Positions 12,556 to 23,600 of a stretch of 64,000 bases of DNA are shown here, in pieces (the stretch's first letter is position 1; every line of letters starts with the position of its first letter). Position numbers and translations under genes: made by a program. The notes under the pieces were generated by a model. It was not told the origin of the DNA and did no database searches. It saw nothing but the letters and a program-made list of their open reading frames with translations. The stretch is from Stenocarpella maydis (Eukaryota > Ascomycota > Sordariomycetes > Diaporthales > Diaporthaceae). The stretch is taken from the NCBI GenBank assembly GCA_002270565.1, contig NQMI01000151.1, forward strand, positions 26,110 to 90,109, given 5' to 3'.

Positions 12556-12690
12556 TAATATTATAGGGTAGAACCTTAGGTGTTAGCATAATCCGGCTCC
12601 CTCCAGACCCACTAGTCCGCATATAAGAGTATGGATTCCGGACTTACAGGATTCTACTTTCTTTCCTATAAACCTAGCTTAGACAGCATA
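12556..12690 (+). repeat. Right LTR of the gypsy relic
   Basis: Partner of the repeat at 8322, in the same orientation, directly after a purine-rich tract. The end is placed after the shared AAACCTAGCTTAG block. Confidence 0.8.
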
Positions 12691-13626
12691 TACATGCTTA
12701 TAGCACCTCCAAGCTAATATAAACACTATTTTATAACAAGCTTAATTCTTATTATAACTAAAAGCCCTGAGAGCTAATATTATTAAGTAACTAAGAACTA
12801 TTACTTTATAAAAAACATATAAAATTATATATTTTTAATATTAAGAAATATAAATAGTATAAATTATAGAATTTAAAGCCAAATACATATTTTGAAGATA
12901 TTATATTCTTTATATTATTAATCTAGCTTTAGGTTGTTTAATAGCTTAAATAACTAATTAATATATCTCTTATATTTTTATATTTTAGGTAAAACGCGAA
13001 AATAATATGAAATATAGATATAAAAAAAAAAAAAAAGTACTAACTTAAACAGGTAGCTGGGTTATTAGTTCTTAAAGCACTTATAAAACTTAAACTAGGC
13101 TAAATATATTAATTTAGTGAATTTAATATATAAATAATTATTTCTTTTTTAAGGATTAAATATTTTTAGAGCTATAATTTCGACTTTATAGCTTATATAA
13201 GCAATTTAATTCTAAAAAATACTGAAAGTATAGTATTAGCGATTTTTTAATTAAATTATTATTTTATAAGTTAGTAGTAGGGTTAGTAAATATTCATATA
13301 GGAAATTAAAGTAGCTACTTTCTCTTTAAAAACCTCTAAAGAAATAATATAAGTACTTATAAGCAAAAAAGTTTCTTTATTTTTATTATATAAAAGCATA
13401 TTATATATATATATATAATATATTTACGTAAGTAGAATATAGTATAGATAATTAAGATTTACTTTATCCTCTATTTTTTTTTTTTTTTAAAAAAAATATT
13501 ATATATAAATAAAGTATAATATTTAAGCTAATTAAAATTTTAATATTTTTTTTTTTTATTTATGTAGATAAGTTAAAAATATAAGTTTATTATTATGTTT
13601 TTATTTTAGAAACTTATATAGTATAT
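12691..13626. other. AT-rich spacer, nothing recognised
   Basis: Almost only A/T with homopolymer runs (for example 13022-13035 and 13480-13492). No coding remnant or repeat that I can name. The level of decay is heavier than in the LTR elements on either side. Confidence 0.55.
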
Positions 13627-13956
13627 TGTTCCGGGGTCTGAGGAACCAGTGCGTCGGAGTCTGGAGGAAAACTAGCCTAGCTGCAAGCTATAGAAGGGCT
13701 CTCTGGTGCTTGAGAAAGCCTTGCACTGAATCAATCTTTTTATAACTTAAATTTATATCTGTTAAATATTTTTATATGATTCTTTCTTTACTCTTCTTTT
13801 GCTCCCTCTTTGCACCCTTTATGCCTCTTTAACTCTCTATGCGTTAGGGCGCTCTCTTGCCTTTTAGCTCTCTGAGTAGGCTTGATTAGGGCTCTGGTAG
13901 AATGTGTGCCTTTTTATGGATGGTTTTTATCTCTTGCTCCCTCTAGTCCATTTTAC
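13627..13956 (+). repeat. Left LTR of the 9.6-kb element
   Basis: Begins TGTTCCGGGGTCTG and aligns with 22847-23243 through GGAGGAAAACTAGCC, AATCAATCTTTTTATA, GGGCTCTGG and GTGTGCCTTTTT. It is more AT-shifted and shorter than its partner. It ends near 13956, where the partner ends TTTTCA. Confidence 0.85.
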
Positions 13957-14929
13957 TATATTGCCCTATGGATAAAATGTTTCTTTACTTTATCCTACCC
14001 ATTTATTATAGGTGTACTACTTAGGAGAAAGCTTTAACTTCTAATACTAAATCAAATTAGGCTATACACCCTCTACTTTAATAGGGAATTTGCTATATAT
14101 AAGGCTGTCTCCGAGCTTATAGTAAACTGGGGTAGGCGGAGCGAGGCTGGTCTGATCTCTATATTAAGCTGACTCTATTACCTTAGCTATATCTTGGACC
14201 TCCTCTTGGAATATTTAATTTGGTAGTAAGTATAGAGCCTCTAACCTAGCTATATGTCTTGGGAAAAGCTATTAAGGGATTTATATCTTTAGGCCTTAGA
14301 AACTTATTCTGATTAGATTTAATAGCATCTAATTAAGGCTTATTTTCTTGGAAGGGATATAAAGGAGTAGTGCTAAAAGGGGTTGGTGGATTCTAATCGC
14401 CTGCTTTACCTAAACTCTCTTGCCCTTAAATATAATACTTAAAGGTTAGGTATGCTAATTCCTTAATATAGGTAAGCTGGGTATTATAGAGCCCCAGTTT
14501 ATTTAATTAAGCCCCTCTTTAGTTTTCCTTTTTAAGTTATTTATATAACCTCTAGTTATTCTAATGAATATTATATCTGAGGTATCGTCTTAATATTACA
14601 TGATATAGGGTTTGGGCGGTAGTAGCGCTGGACTTTATATGCTTCTGTAGGGAACCTGAGGAGATTCCTGCCCTACTAATTGCTGTCCTTCTGATTAGTA
14701 AGCTTGGAGCTTCTGCTATTATTGGCACCCCTTGCAGTTAGGATGGCTAGCATTAGTAGCATAAGGGTATTCTAAATATTTATATTGTTCTCTCCTCTAG
14801 TTGCTTATAGTTGAGTAGCTCCTGCCTGCTACTATAATAAGACTTTATAGTATTTAATGCAACCTTCTATATTAATACTATTTATTCTAATTATACCTGG
14901 TTATTTTTATATGCGTTTTAGTAAACTTT

Positions 14930-15270
14930 GAATAGTACTTAATACCTTGGCTTTTTCTGGATATACTTGGTAAAGAGAAATATTTAATAACTTTAAATAG
15001 TATTTATATCTTGCCTCTTTAGAAAGCAGCTCTAGTATAGAGAAACATTTGACTTTACTATTATTGCGAGGGACTAATTAGGACGTATTCACTCTTATAT
15101 GCATCTTAGTGGACCCTAAATAGTACTTATACTTTTGCCTTCTCTTAAGACCCCTGGTATAGAGAAATATCTAATACCTTCGGATAGTACTTATATTAAG
15201 CCTTCTTTTGAGAATATAAAGATATAGAGAAACATTTGCCTTTATTATTACCATAAGGGATAGATTAGGA
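14930..15270 (+). repeat. Degenerate tandem repeats in the element's 5' internal region
   Basis: A motif of the form GTATAGAGAAA(T/C)AT followed by AATAGTACTTATA-like sequence recurs at least four times at irregular spacing of roughly 60-120 bp. It is non-coding as far as I can see and may be a 5' leader repeat array of the LTR element. Confidence 0.5.
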
Positions 15271-15543
15271 CTTATATCCTCTATTTATCTAATAAAGGAT
15301 ATTCATTCTGCTCTCCTATTCACTAGAGGTTCTCCCTTTAGGGGAAGGGAGTAGGATATAGATAAGGTAAGGGGGCTCTCATTAAGGAAAGGTCTACCTT
15401 TAGGATACTAGTCTCTTTAGGAACCTACCCCTACCCTATTTAGGACCTCTAATTAGGAGCGTTATACTCTTATGCTACCTATTTAGGCAGCTTCTTAGTT
15501 TATTATACTTTTAATGCCTTTTAGAAATACTGCCCTTTAGGCC

Positions 15544-16113
15544 NNNNNNNNNNNNNNNNNNNNNNNNNNNNNNNNNNNNNNNNNNNNNNNNNNNNNNNNN
15601 NNNNNNNNNNNNNNNNNNNNNNNNNNNNNNNNNNNNNNNNNNNNNNNNNNNNNNNNNNNNNNNNNNNNNNNNNNNNNNNNNNNNNNNNNNNNNNNNNNNN
15701 NNNNNNNNNNNNNNNNNNNNNNNNNNNNNNNNNNNNNNNNNNNNNNNNNNNNNNNNNNNNNNNNNNNNNNNNNNNNNNNNNNNNNNNNNNNNNNNNNNNN
15801 NNNNNNNNNNNNNNNNNNNNNNNNNNNNNNNNNNNNNNNNNNNNNNNNNNNNNNNNNNNNNNNNNNNNNNNNNNNNNNNNNNNNNNNNNNNNNNNNNNNN
15901 NNNNNNNNNNNNNNNNNNNNNNNNNNNNNNNNNNNNNNNNNNNNNNNNNNNNNNNNNNNNNNNNNNNNNNNNNNNNNNNNNNNNNNNNNNNNNNNNNNNN
16001 NNNNNNNNNNNNNNNNNNNNNNNNNNNNNNNNNNNNNNNNNNNNNNNNNNNNNNNNNNNNNNNNNNNNNNNNNNNNNNNNNNNNNNNNNNNNNNNNNNNN
16101 NNNNNNNNNNNNN
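15544..16113. other. Assembly gap (570 Ns)
   Basis: A run of Ns inside the 9.6-kb LTR element. Its length may be an estimate, and sequence of the element is missing here. Confidence 0.95.
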
Positions 16114-16689
16114 CTAGTCTTATAACTTACTATCCTCCTCTTATTTAGCTTATAAAGATACCTTACCTATAGCCTTAATTTGCCTTAAGGATTATAGAAT
16201 TATTAATATAAACCCCCTCTTATTCTAATTAGCTGGGATATAAGATTATTTAGAAGAGTATCTGGTTTAATAAAAACTCTTTAGTAAATAACTTAGCCTA
16301 TAAGTTTGCTTAAATAAAGATTAAGTTTATAATTAAGAATAACCTTATAAAAAGCCTGCAGCTTATATTAAATAAACTTAATACAAATTATATATATATT
16401 AATAAGGTACTTAGTTATAATTAAAGCTAGGTTTGGTTGGGACTTGATAGCTTTAGTATAATTATATTCTTAAACTTATTAGAAGCTAATTATAATTAGA
16501 ATCATAGTTTTACTAATAGATAATCTAAAGATTATAAGTAGAATATATTTAAGCTAGCGTATTAATGAAATACTAAGGTTAGAAAGTGCTATAGATATAG
16601 TACTTCCTCTAATTATAGGGCCTACTAATGCTTTAAATTGCTGAAATTTATTAAGCTTGGCTTAGTCTGGTTTCTTAGGTAGGAAAGTA

Positions 16690-18030
16690 ACTTGGTGTTC
16701 CTTAGTTCTTAAGAGGATATCTCTAAAGGCAGGTCTAACTAGCTTAATCCTATAGTTCTAGCTTTCTATAGGGATGTAGAATATTATAGTATTGCTAGAG
16801 GCTATCTGGAATTTTTACTTTTAAAAGGAAGGATAAACTTACCTTGTATTTAGAGATATTAGTTTCTAATTGCTAACCGCTCTAAACTTAAGGGCGATAT
16901 ATCTCTTAAGGAATTAAAGAAGATTTAGGACTCTGATTTCGGAACTAAAGTAAATTCCCTCTTTATAATATTAATTCCTGGGCCTAAACTAGTATTTATT
17001 AGTAATAAGACCTAATATATAGAAACGTTAGTGCCCTTGATTGATGTAAATACTATTAAAAGGAAGTAAATAAATTGGGATAACCCTGATTAGGATGTTA
17101 ATAATGTAATATTTAATATTAGGTTAGACTTAAAGCTGGTTGTTAACTTAAACCTAAGATTATAGATGATTTCTAATAAAGAGGAGGTAGTGCTAGAAAT
17201 ATAGCAAGAGACTTCTACTATAGTTGGGGAGGGAAGAAGTAAAATAAAGGGTAATCTGATTGGTCTGAGTAAGATTGAAAAATCAACTAAAGCTAAGCCC
17301 AAATAAGGACCCCTAAACCCCCAGCTCCCTAAAGCTAAGGCTATAGATACTATCCATACTACCTTAATTAAAATACTAATTTTAAATATTCGTATGCTTA
17401 GTAAAATTAATGCTATTATAATTAGAGAGCTCCTTACTTATAGGGATAATACCTTCCTTAATAAGTAGCCTTTTGAGCTNACCTTACTATTCCTTAGCTC
17501 TTAAGAGGATATTTATAAAGGCAGGTCTAATTAGCTTAATCTTATAGCTATAGCTTTTTATAGGGATATAGAATATTATAGCATTAAGAAGTTTGCTAAA
17601 GGCTATCTGGAATTTTTGCTTTAAAAAGGAAGGATGAGCTTACCTTATGTTTAGAGATATTAGTCTCTAATTACTAATCACCCCAAACTTAAGGGCAATA
17701 TATCTCTTGGGGAACTAAAGAATAATTTCTAATAAAGAAGAGGTAGTACTAGAAATCCAGCAAGAGACTTCTACTATAGCTAGGGATGAGAAAAGTAAAA
17801 CAAAGAGTAATCTAATAGATCCAAGTAAGACTGAAAAGTTAACTAAAGCTAAGCCCAAATAAGGACCCCTAATCCCCCAGACCCCTAAAGCTAAGGCGAT
17901 AAATGCTATCCTTACTACCTTAATTAAAATACTAATTTCAGATATTCTCGCGCTTAATAAGACTAATGCTATTCTAATTAGAGAGCTCCTTACTTATAGG
18001 GATAATACCTCTCTTAATGAGTGGCCTTTT
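16690..18030 (+). repeat. Tandem duplication of an internal segment, junction at a single N
   Basis: 16690-17479 and 17481-~18030 are the same sequence in direct orientation. Both contain CTTAAGAGGATAT, AAAGGCAGGTCTAA and GGCTATCTGGAATTTTT. Both end with the GAGAGCTCCTTACTTATAGG block and GCCTTTT(G/A)AGCT. The second copy lacks about 200 bp in the middle. The junction falls on a lone N at 17480. It may be a real duplication or two diverged copies joined by the assembler. Confidence 0.7.
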
Positions 18031-18199
18031 AAGCTAGTCCTAGATAGAGATATACCTTAAGCTATAAGTCTAGGACTTAGTATAGTCTCTACTTCATCCA
18101 AAATTGGATATAAGCAATACTTAAGCTCTAATTAGATATATATCATTAGGTATAAGGTAAATTCAATATTATCTTAAACTGCTAATATAGTGAACTATA

Positions 18200-18540
18200 G
18201 TTACTATGGATCTGCCTACCTAAACATTAGGATTGCTTTAGAGAGCTATAAGATCCTCCCAGCCCTGCTAGATATAGGTACTAAGATAAATCTTCCTTTA
18301 TCTTATTACTGCTAGAATAAGTTATCCTATACTCCACTCTAAGATATAAACTCTATAGTTTATAATGAAACGTTACTTATATTAATTAAAGTAACTAAGG
18401 AGTGAGTATATATTAGCTATAATAGGATAAGGGCTATTTTCTTTATTATAGATAATAAAATATATAACACCACCTATAATATCCTTTTAGGGATGCCTTT
18501 ATTTTTAAATATAAATTTAACTTTTAAGCAATTAAGGGGG
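18200..18540 (+). pseudogene. Retropepsin-like aspartic protease fragment
   Basis: Plus-strand translation shows LPALLDIGTKINL followed about 70 residues later by NILLGMPLFL. These correspond to the LLDTGA active-site strand and the ILLGxxFL flap-side strand of retroviral-type aspartic proteases in LTR retrotransposons. The catalytic Asp is kept but the following Thr is now Ile, and stop codons interrupt the frame. It is non-functional as it stands. Confidence 0.65.
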
Positions 18541-19322
18541 TTCCTTTTTACACATATTACTCTTAACGGGTTGCAAGTAATATATAGGCTGGGGAGGAGG
18601 AACCAGAAGCCCCTTTAGGTAGCTGCTATTAAAGTAGTCTTTTATTCAGATAGGTATGCACCCTAGAGACCTGCAACCCGATTCTAGCCGGACCTAGAAA
18701 AGGGGGTAGATCCCTATTAACAGGATCTATCCCCTAATGCACCTAAAGAAATTCATCTATAAGAGGGGAATTTAGGAGCTAATAGTGCCTTTTCTTTAGG
18801 AGGACAACCCTCCTGAAAGTTAACAAACCAGGAGGAAGCTATTAGAGGTAGCCAGATATAATGTCTTCCTAGACACACTAGACAACACACTCCATCCCAC
18901 CACCCCTAATCAGGATAATAACAATTAGTACCAAGACTGGTCTCTTTCTAGCCGGATGGTCCCCTAAGTGCAGGCATACTTAGATATAGATAGCTTATAT
19001 AATTCAGACTTATTAGATTCAGCTAATCAAACTCAAAGGATAATACTACATATAGACATTCCACTTATCAACCCTAATAACCCCAAGCTAAAGGAATATG
19101 AATTCTAGAATAAGATATAAAAAGGTTAAGACATAAAAAAAGTTAAGATATAAAAAAAAAAGTTAAGACAACATTATGTCTCTAATCAGACAAGTATACT
19201 TCTCTTGGGACTACATGCAAGACAAAAATCATTAGTTCTTGATTTACTGCTAAAAGAAGTATTAGCAACCTGAAAAACTGGATCTACCCCTGCCTTACCT
19301 AACCCTTCTAATTACCTTATGA
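18541..19322. other. Internal element sequence, not recognised
   Basis: Moderately GC-balanced transposon interior between the protease fragment and the minus-strand frame. It includes a short tandem of AAGTTAAGAYATAAAAA units at about 19120-19170. I cannot assign a domain. Confidence 0.4.
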
Positions 19323-20230
19323 TTATAACTGGAGATCTGTAGGCTTATACTTGAACTTCCTAAGCATACGTTTGGTGATCTCACCCATAGCATCCGTGCA
19401 AGTTTCCTTATATCTTATTTTAGTAGCTGCTTTAATATACTTGCTTAGTAAGAGCTCTAAAGGAGGTATATTTAGAGGCTTATTAATTAGATTGGGATGT
19501 ATATTAGTGATATAGTTATAATTGCTCTTGGAAATCTTTAGCATCTTAAAATCATAAAGGTAACCCTTAATATAGTAGATATAATTAGTACAAGCGTTAT
19601 CTTAAAATCCTTAGAGCAATTAGCACTTAAAGAAAGGGATTATAATGGGGATAATGCCTTAGAGAGTTATTTGGTTGCAGTTAGCCCCTATCTGCTGTAT
19701 ATAATAGTTGCATGAGTTCATATTATAACAACTAAAGAAGGCAATAAGGAGAGCCGGGCCCCAACGAAGGTCATTCCCCTAGCATAGTTGAGATATATAC
19801 TTCTTATAAGGGCTACTATTTATATGCTTAATAAAAACGTTGTTTGGACCTCCTTTAATTAGAGTGCTAAGGCGAGACTGCAGGTACTCATAAGTCTCTA
19901 GGGCTTTTAGGAAGGGAAAGAATAGTTTAAGCAGCTTAGATTTATATATTAAGGAGAGGGTCTATAGGATATAAAGACCCTTGCCTCTACCCTTAATATT
20001 ATATATCTTAATATTTATTATAAAGGCCTTATAAAGCGGTAATTTATAGACCTGGTTTTATAAGAGGATTGCGTTTAGCTAGAAGTAAGTGTAGATGCCC
20101 TCTTTATGAATAGGAGGAGGATTGTATGTTTTAAAGACCCTGATGATAGGAGGTGATTACTCCTTACCCTTTCCCTTCTCTTCTTAGCTTAATTAAGGAG
20201 GAGAAGATATAATAATGGTAAAGCTCATTT
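19323..20230 (-). pseudogene. Degenerate minus-strand ORF of unknown family inside the LTR element
   Basis: One minus-strand frame is readable from about 20230 to a stop at 19323 (about 300 codons), interrupted only by a handful of TAG/TAA/TGA codons. The last 73 codons are open. Readable landmarks include KGRGKGLYILYTLSLIYKS, GGPNNVFIKHINSSP, WGPALLIAFF, YNMNSCNYYIQQIGANC, DFKMLKISKSNYNYI and INKPLNIPPLELLLSKYI. The pattern (few stops, coherent residues, opposite strand to the LTR element) argues for a once real protein carried antisense within the element. I do not recognise the family and propose no function. Confidence 0.5.
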
Positions 20231-20689
20231 AATTAGAGAGGCTTAATAGTTTAATGATGAGATTAATGATTAATAGTTAATAATGCTGTTGGGGGGAAGT
20301 TGAAGAAAAGGATTAGTGGGGGAAAAGCGACTTTAAATATGAAAAGTTGGAGAGGGGAGCTCTTATTAGAAGCATTTAAAGCAGTAAAGGTTGCTGCCTG
20401 ATAGAAAAGGGAAGGAAGTTAAGTGATTTACTAGCTTGAGTGATTCACCCATCTTGAGGCTCCCCTTCTAATAAAAGCCCACCTTTCTGCCATAACCTCC
20501 AACCCAACTACTTCTTCTATAACCACTATACCTCGGCTAATCTCTAATTAGCGCAGTATAACTTGTATCATTAAGACTTAAAAGCTGCTGCAACTATCAA
20601 CCTCTACCCTTAAAACTCATTACCTCCCCTCCGTTACCTAATTTCTCCTTGCCTTAGCACCCTTTTCCCCGGTCTGATTGATTAGAAAG

Positions 20690-22800
20690 ATGTCTTCCTT
20701 AAGCTAGCAAACGATAAAGAAAGGTGAGGGAAAGAAGAAGGGATCCCCATTGATCTAGTTTATAGCTATTAATAGTCTAAAAGGCCAAGTTAGCCCTATG
20801 AATGATCCCAATGCCCCTGTGCCTACTATTGAGTACCCAGACCCTTCTGATTAGGTTGGCCTTAAAGCACGACTTTTAGTGTTGCCCTTCATTATGAATT
20901 TTGATGATATTGACCCTGCGTGGTAGCTGAGATTTCCCAACCCATATAATGTCCGTAATTAAGGAAACTGGGATCGCGGAGCTAGTACAGACTTAATAAA
21001 AGACCCGTTTGAAACTAGAATCCTTAATAATAGGTTGGCACTCTCTTAAGCTTTTAATATATTAGACCTTTTGGTGTAACCATTGTTTTTTTAGAATTAA
21101 AAATGGGGGCATAGTGATTATATATAGCGGGTGGTGGATATATATTTCAAGGGCGTTAATCCCTATCCTTAGTTTAGAGACCCCCCTAGGCAGAAGAACC
21201 TATTTAGCACTTACTATAGCGACTTCTTTATAACCCTTTATGATGTAGAAGGTCTCCTGGCTCAAGAGGTGTGCCTGTATACTGATTATATTCTGGGGCT
21301 TATTAATTGGTAGCTAATTGATTTTAGCGACCTGGTCTTTGTGGTGCCCATAACCTATGATGTTAATGGAGAACCCCCTAGATTATAGAGATACCACTTA
21401 CTAAAGGACAGCTAGAGGTTTATTATCCAAGTTATATATACTTTAGGCTATTGGGTATTGAGCATCTTTAATAGGGATACCAAATAACTTGGTATAATCA
21501 ATATTTATCCTAATTAGAGAACTCATAATAGGATGTACCCCTGTATAAGGGACTGCGTTATATACTTCCTTACCCTTGGGCTACCTAAAGGATTCTTAAA
21601 ATAGGTATGTATAGCGGTTTAAGTAAAGGTTATGCTGCAGCTAGGATTAACTGCCTGTGGACTCCTTATAGCTACCTATGTTGCCTTTTTCTTCTGAGAA
21701 AATTGTGGAAAGAATGGCTGGGAGTTTGGAGACTGGATTAAGATTAGGCTGCTTAAATCCGCCCCTCCTGGCTTGCCTGCTAAGAAAGCCTTAGCTTTTA
21801 TTTGGGGTTTTACTATCTGATTGGAAATTAATGGATCTGGGCGTTTAATTAGGGGCGTTTAGAATACTCCAGTTATTAGCTATAATAAGTATAAGAGGCT
21901 TATAGTAGGAAAGAATGTTATATACTCTTAAGCCAATATTTTAGGGATGAATAAGGGGGAGACCAAGTATTGCGTTATACCCGGTATAAGATTAGAATTG
22001 GGATAAAATCTGCTGGGCTTCCTTATAGTGAGATTTAATAAGGCTGATCTTTTAAGGCCTACTAATATCCAGACTTCTAGGTTGAGTAAAACTCCTATTG
22101 CCCCTAATAGCTTAAAGAACCAGCTACCTATCCTGACATTTAAGACACCTGGTGCAGCTATAAAGGATCTGATTACAATATCTGGGCTTGGACTTTATAA
22201 GGACCTATCTAAGATACCTAAGCTTCTACCTTAGGCAGATAGGGCATGGACATATGGAGAAGATAGTCTTGGGATATTAAGTGAAGTAAGAACTGCTCTA
22301 TAGATGCCTAATCGGAGTAGGGCTGGAATGCTATAGGGTAACCCTATTAAACTTCTCTTATAGCAGATATTGGAGGCAAGCATTAGGAATATATCCCTAG
22401 GAGGAAATATAAATATGGGTGGGATAACCCTTAAGCGATTGGGTATCTTAAGGTCTTTATTATTATCTTTATTCTCTATTCCAGCTATACCGCCACTATA
22501 TTGCCCATCACTCGCTATAATAAGAACTATGATGATTTAGGAGTATAACTGGAATGCAAGTAAGTGGGTAGGGACTAAGGAAGCGAATTACTGGGTTCCC
22601 ATACCGGCAATTAGTGATAGCTATTAATCCTGGGCTCACAAAAAGGTGGCTAAGTAAGAGGAGAAGGATTGCAGACCGAGCGTGCTACAGCAGAATAAGA
22701 GTAGGGATAAGCGGGCTAGGAATTAAGAGCTATAAAGGGTCTAATAGAGCTGAATTCGGGTGGCTTGTTTAATTAGAGGAGGAAAGTAATTTTAGTTGTT
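20690..22800 (+). pseudogene. ~700-codon RIP-broken ORF, possibly with a Ulp1/C48-like segment
   Basis: A single plus-strand frame from an ATG at 20690 reads coherently for about 700 codons with some thirty stops, nearly all TAG/TAA at positions that suit Gln or Trp. That one frame survives all this indicates point mutation without frameshifts, as RIP causes. The stretch GYWVLSIFNRDTK, followed by a hydrophobic strand and RDCVIYFLTLGLPKGF (about 21440-21600), recalls the His-Trp and Cys regions of Ulp1/adenain-type cysteine proteases, with Tyr where His would stand (a His-to-Tyr change is a C-to-T transition). This assignment is tentative. The open stretch 22028-22234 is simply a piece of this frame with no stops. 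Confidence 0.5.
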
Positions 22801-22846
22801 TCGGGCGGACTATTGCTTGTTTTTTATAATGGTCTGGAGAGGGGTG

Positions 22847-23243
22847 TGTTCCGGGGTTTAGGGGAACCGGCATGTTTCGGAATCTGGAGGAAAACTAGCC
22901 TTAGCATCCCCCCCCCCCTCCAAGACTATAAGAAGGGGCCTTCCTGCGTTGCTTTTGAGAAATTTCTAGTCCTAGAGAATCAATCTTTTTATACCCTGTG
23001 AATTTGTATCTGTCAGATATATACGTGTGTACTGTGAAACTATTTCTTGTGCCCTCTTTTTCTGCCTCTCCTTTTTGGCACCCTTTATTCCCCTTATAAC
23101 TCTCCTATCGCGTCAGGGGCTCCTCTTCTTGCCTTCCACGCTCCTCTTGGGGTGGTTGCTTGATCAGGGCTCTGGCAGAACGTGTGCCTTTTTGTGTGTG
23201 TGGAGGTTTTGTCCTCTCGCTCTCCCCTCTGGGCCCGTTTTCA
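22847..23243 (+). repeat. Right LTR of the 9.6-kb element
   Basis: 397 bp starting TGTTCCGGGG and ending TTTTCA, matching the left LTR in order and orientation. It is much closer to normal base composition than the left LTR and keeps a 10-base C run near 22909. Short open frames here (22813-23001, 23027-23278) are only LTR sequence. Confidence 0.85.
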
Positions 23244-23600
23244 ATAGTACCTATCTATTCCTTATTTTCTTTAACTAGTAATCCTTAAGGTGGTTTATAG
23301 GTATAACTGGTAGTTAAGGCATTAGCTTGGGAGGAGTAACTGGTATTATTGTATTTTCTCTTAAGGGTATAACTAGTAATAGTTGTTAGCTGTTAGTGCT
23401 ACTACTGGTTTCCTATTAGTTGCTTTTATTGTTTTAGCTATAGTAAGAGCTGGGGTTTATTATATGATTTCATTATAGCATTAGTTTATTATGGTTCCTT
23501 ATATATAGGGCTTCTGGCTGGGTTCCTGGTTTCTGGAGGTTAGCCTGCGGATTGTATATAGTAGCGCTAGAGTTTATTATAGTAGTATATTAGGTTTATT
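23244..23600 (-). repeat. 3' LTR region of the minus-strand gypsy element
   Basis: Aligns with 30745-31190: both contain GGTATAACTGGTA, GAGCTGGGGTTTATTATAT (variant GCTGGGGTTTATTATATAG) and GGTTCCTGG/TATTCCTGGTTTCT. It directly abuts the right LTR of the preceding element at 23243. Exact ends are not resolved. Confidence 0.55.

Larger units (their letters stand above)
8322..12690 (+). mobile_element. Ty3/gypsy LTR retrotransposon relic, shortened
   Basis: Two direct repeats about 4.2 kb apart bound the element: 8322-~8470 and 12556-~12690. A purine tract (AAAGGAAGGGG, 12545-12554) sits just before the second, as expected for the plus-strand primer. Both LTR starts read TAAT where an intact LTR would begin TG, consistent with RIP. 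The interior read on the plus strand gives a Gag-like stretch (about 8800-9600) and a Ty3/gypsy reverse transcriptase (about 10700-11290) with DLLDKGFI, the DYR-LNAITK region, FKWVVMPF and YMDDVLIYT boxes, all broken by TAG/TAA. About 4.4 kb is short for a complete gypsy element, and I recognise no RNase H or integrase after the RT, so part of pol is lost. A GC-balanced patch at 11270-11400 contains repeated GAAGAGCAGAGGG. Confidence 0.85.
13627..23243 (+). mobile_element. LTR retrotransposon relic with atypical gene content
   Basis: Direct LTRs at 13627-~13956 and 22847-23243, both starting TGTTCCGGGG and in the same orientation, define a 9.6-kb element. A purine tract (GGAGAGGGGTG) precedes the right LTR. 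Inside, on the plus strand, there is a retropepsin-like segment (18200-18540) and a roughly 700-codon frame (20690-22800); on the minus strand there is a second long degenerate frame (19323-20230). I could not find reverse transcriptase or integrase boxes. They may lie in the 570-base assembly gap (15544-16113), be decayed beyond recognition, or be absent (non-autonomous element). Stop codons are nearly all TAG/TAA of the kind RIP makes from Gln and Trp codons. Confidence 0.75.

Noticed and set aside
14930..15270. Possible CRISPR-like array
   Set aside because: Repeats are degenerate, irregularly spaced and inside a eukaryotic LTR element; CRISPR arrays do not occur in this context.
22813..23278. 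Short hydrophobic frames 22813-23001 and 23027-23278
   Set aside because: They lie within or overlap the right LTR of the 9.6-kb element and have no independent support.
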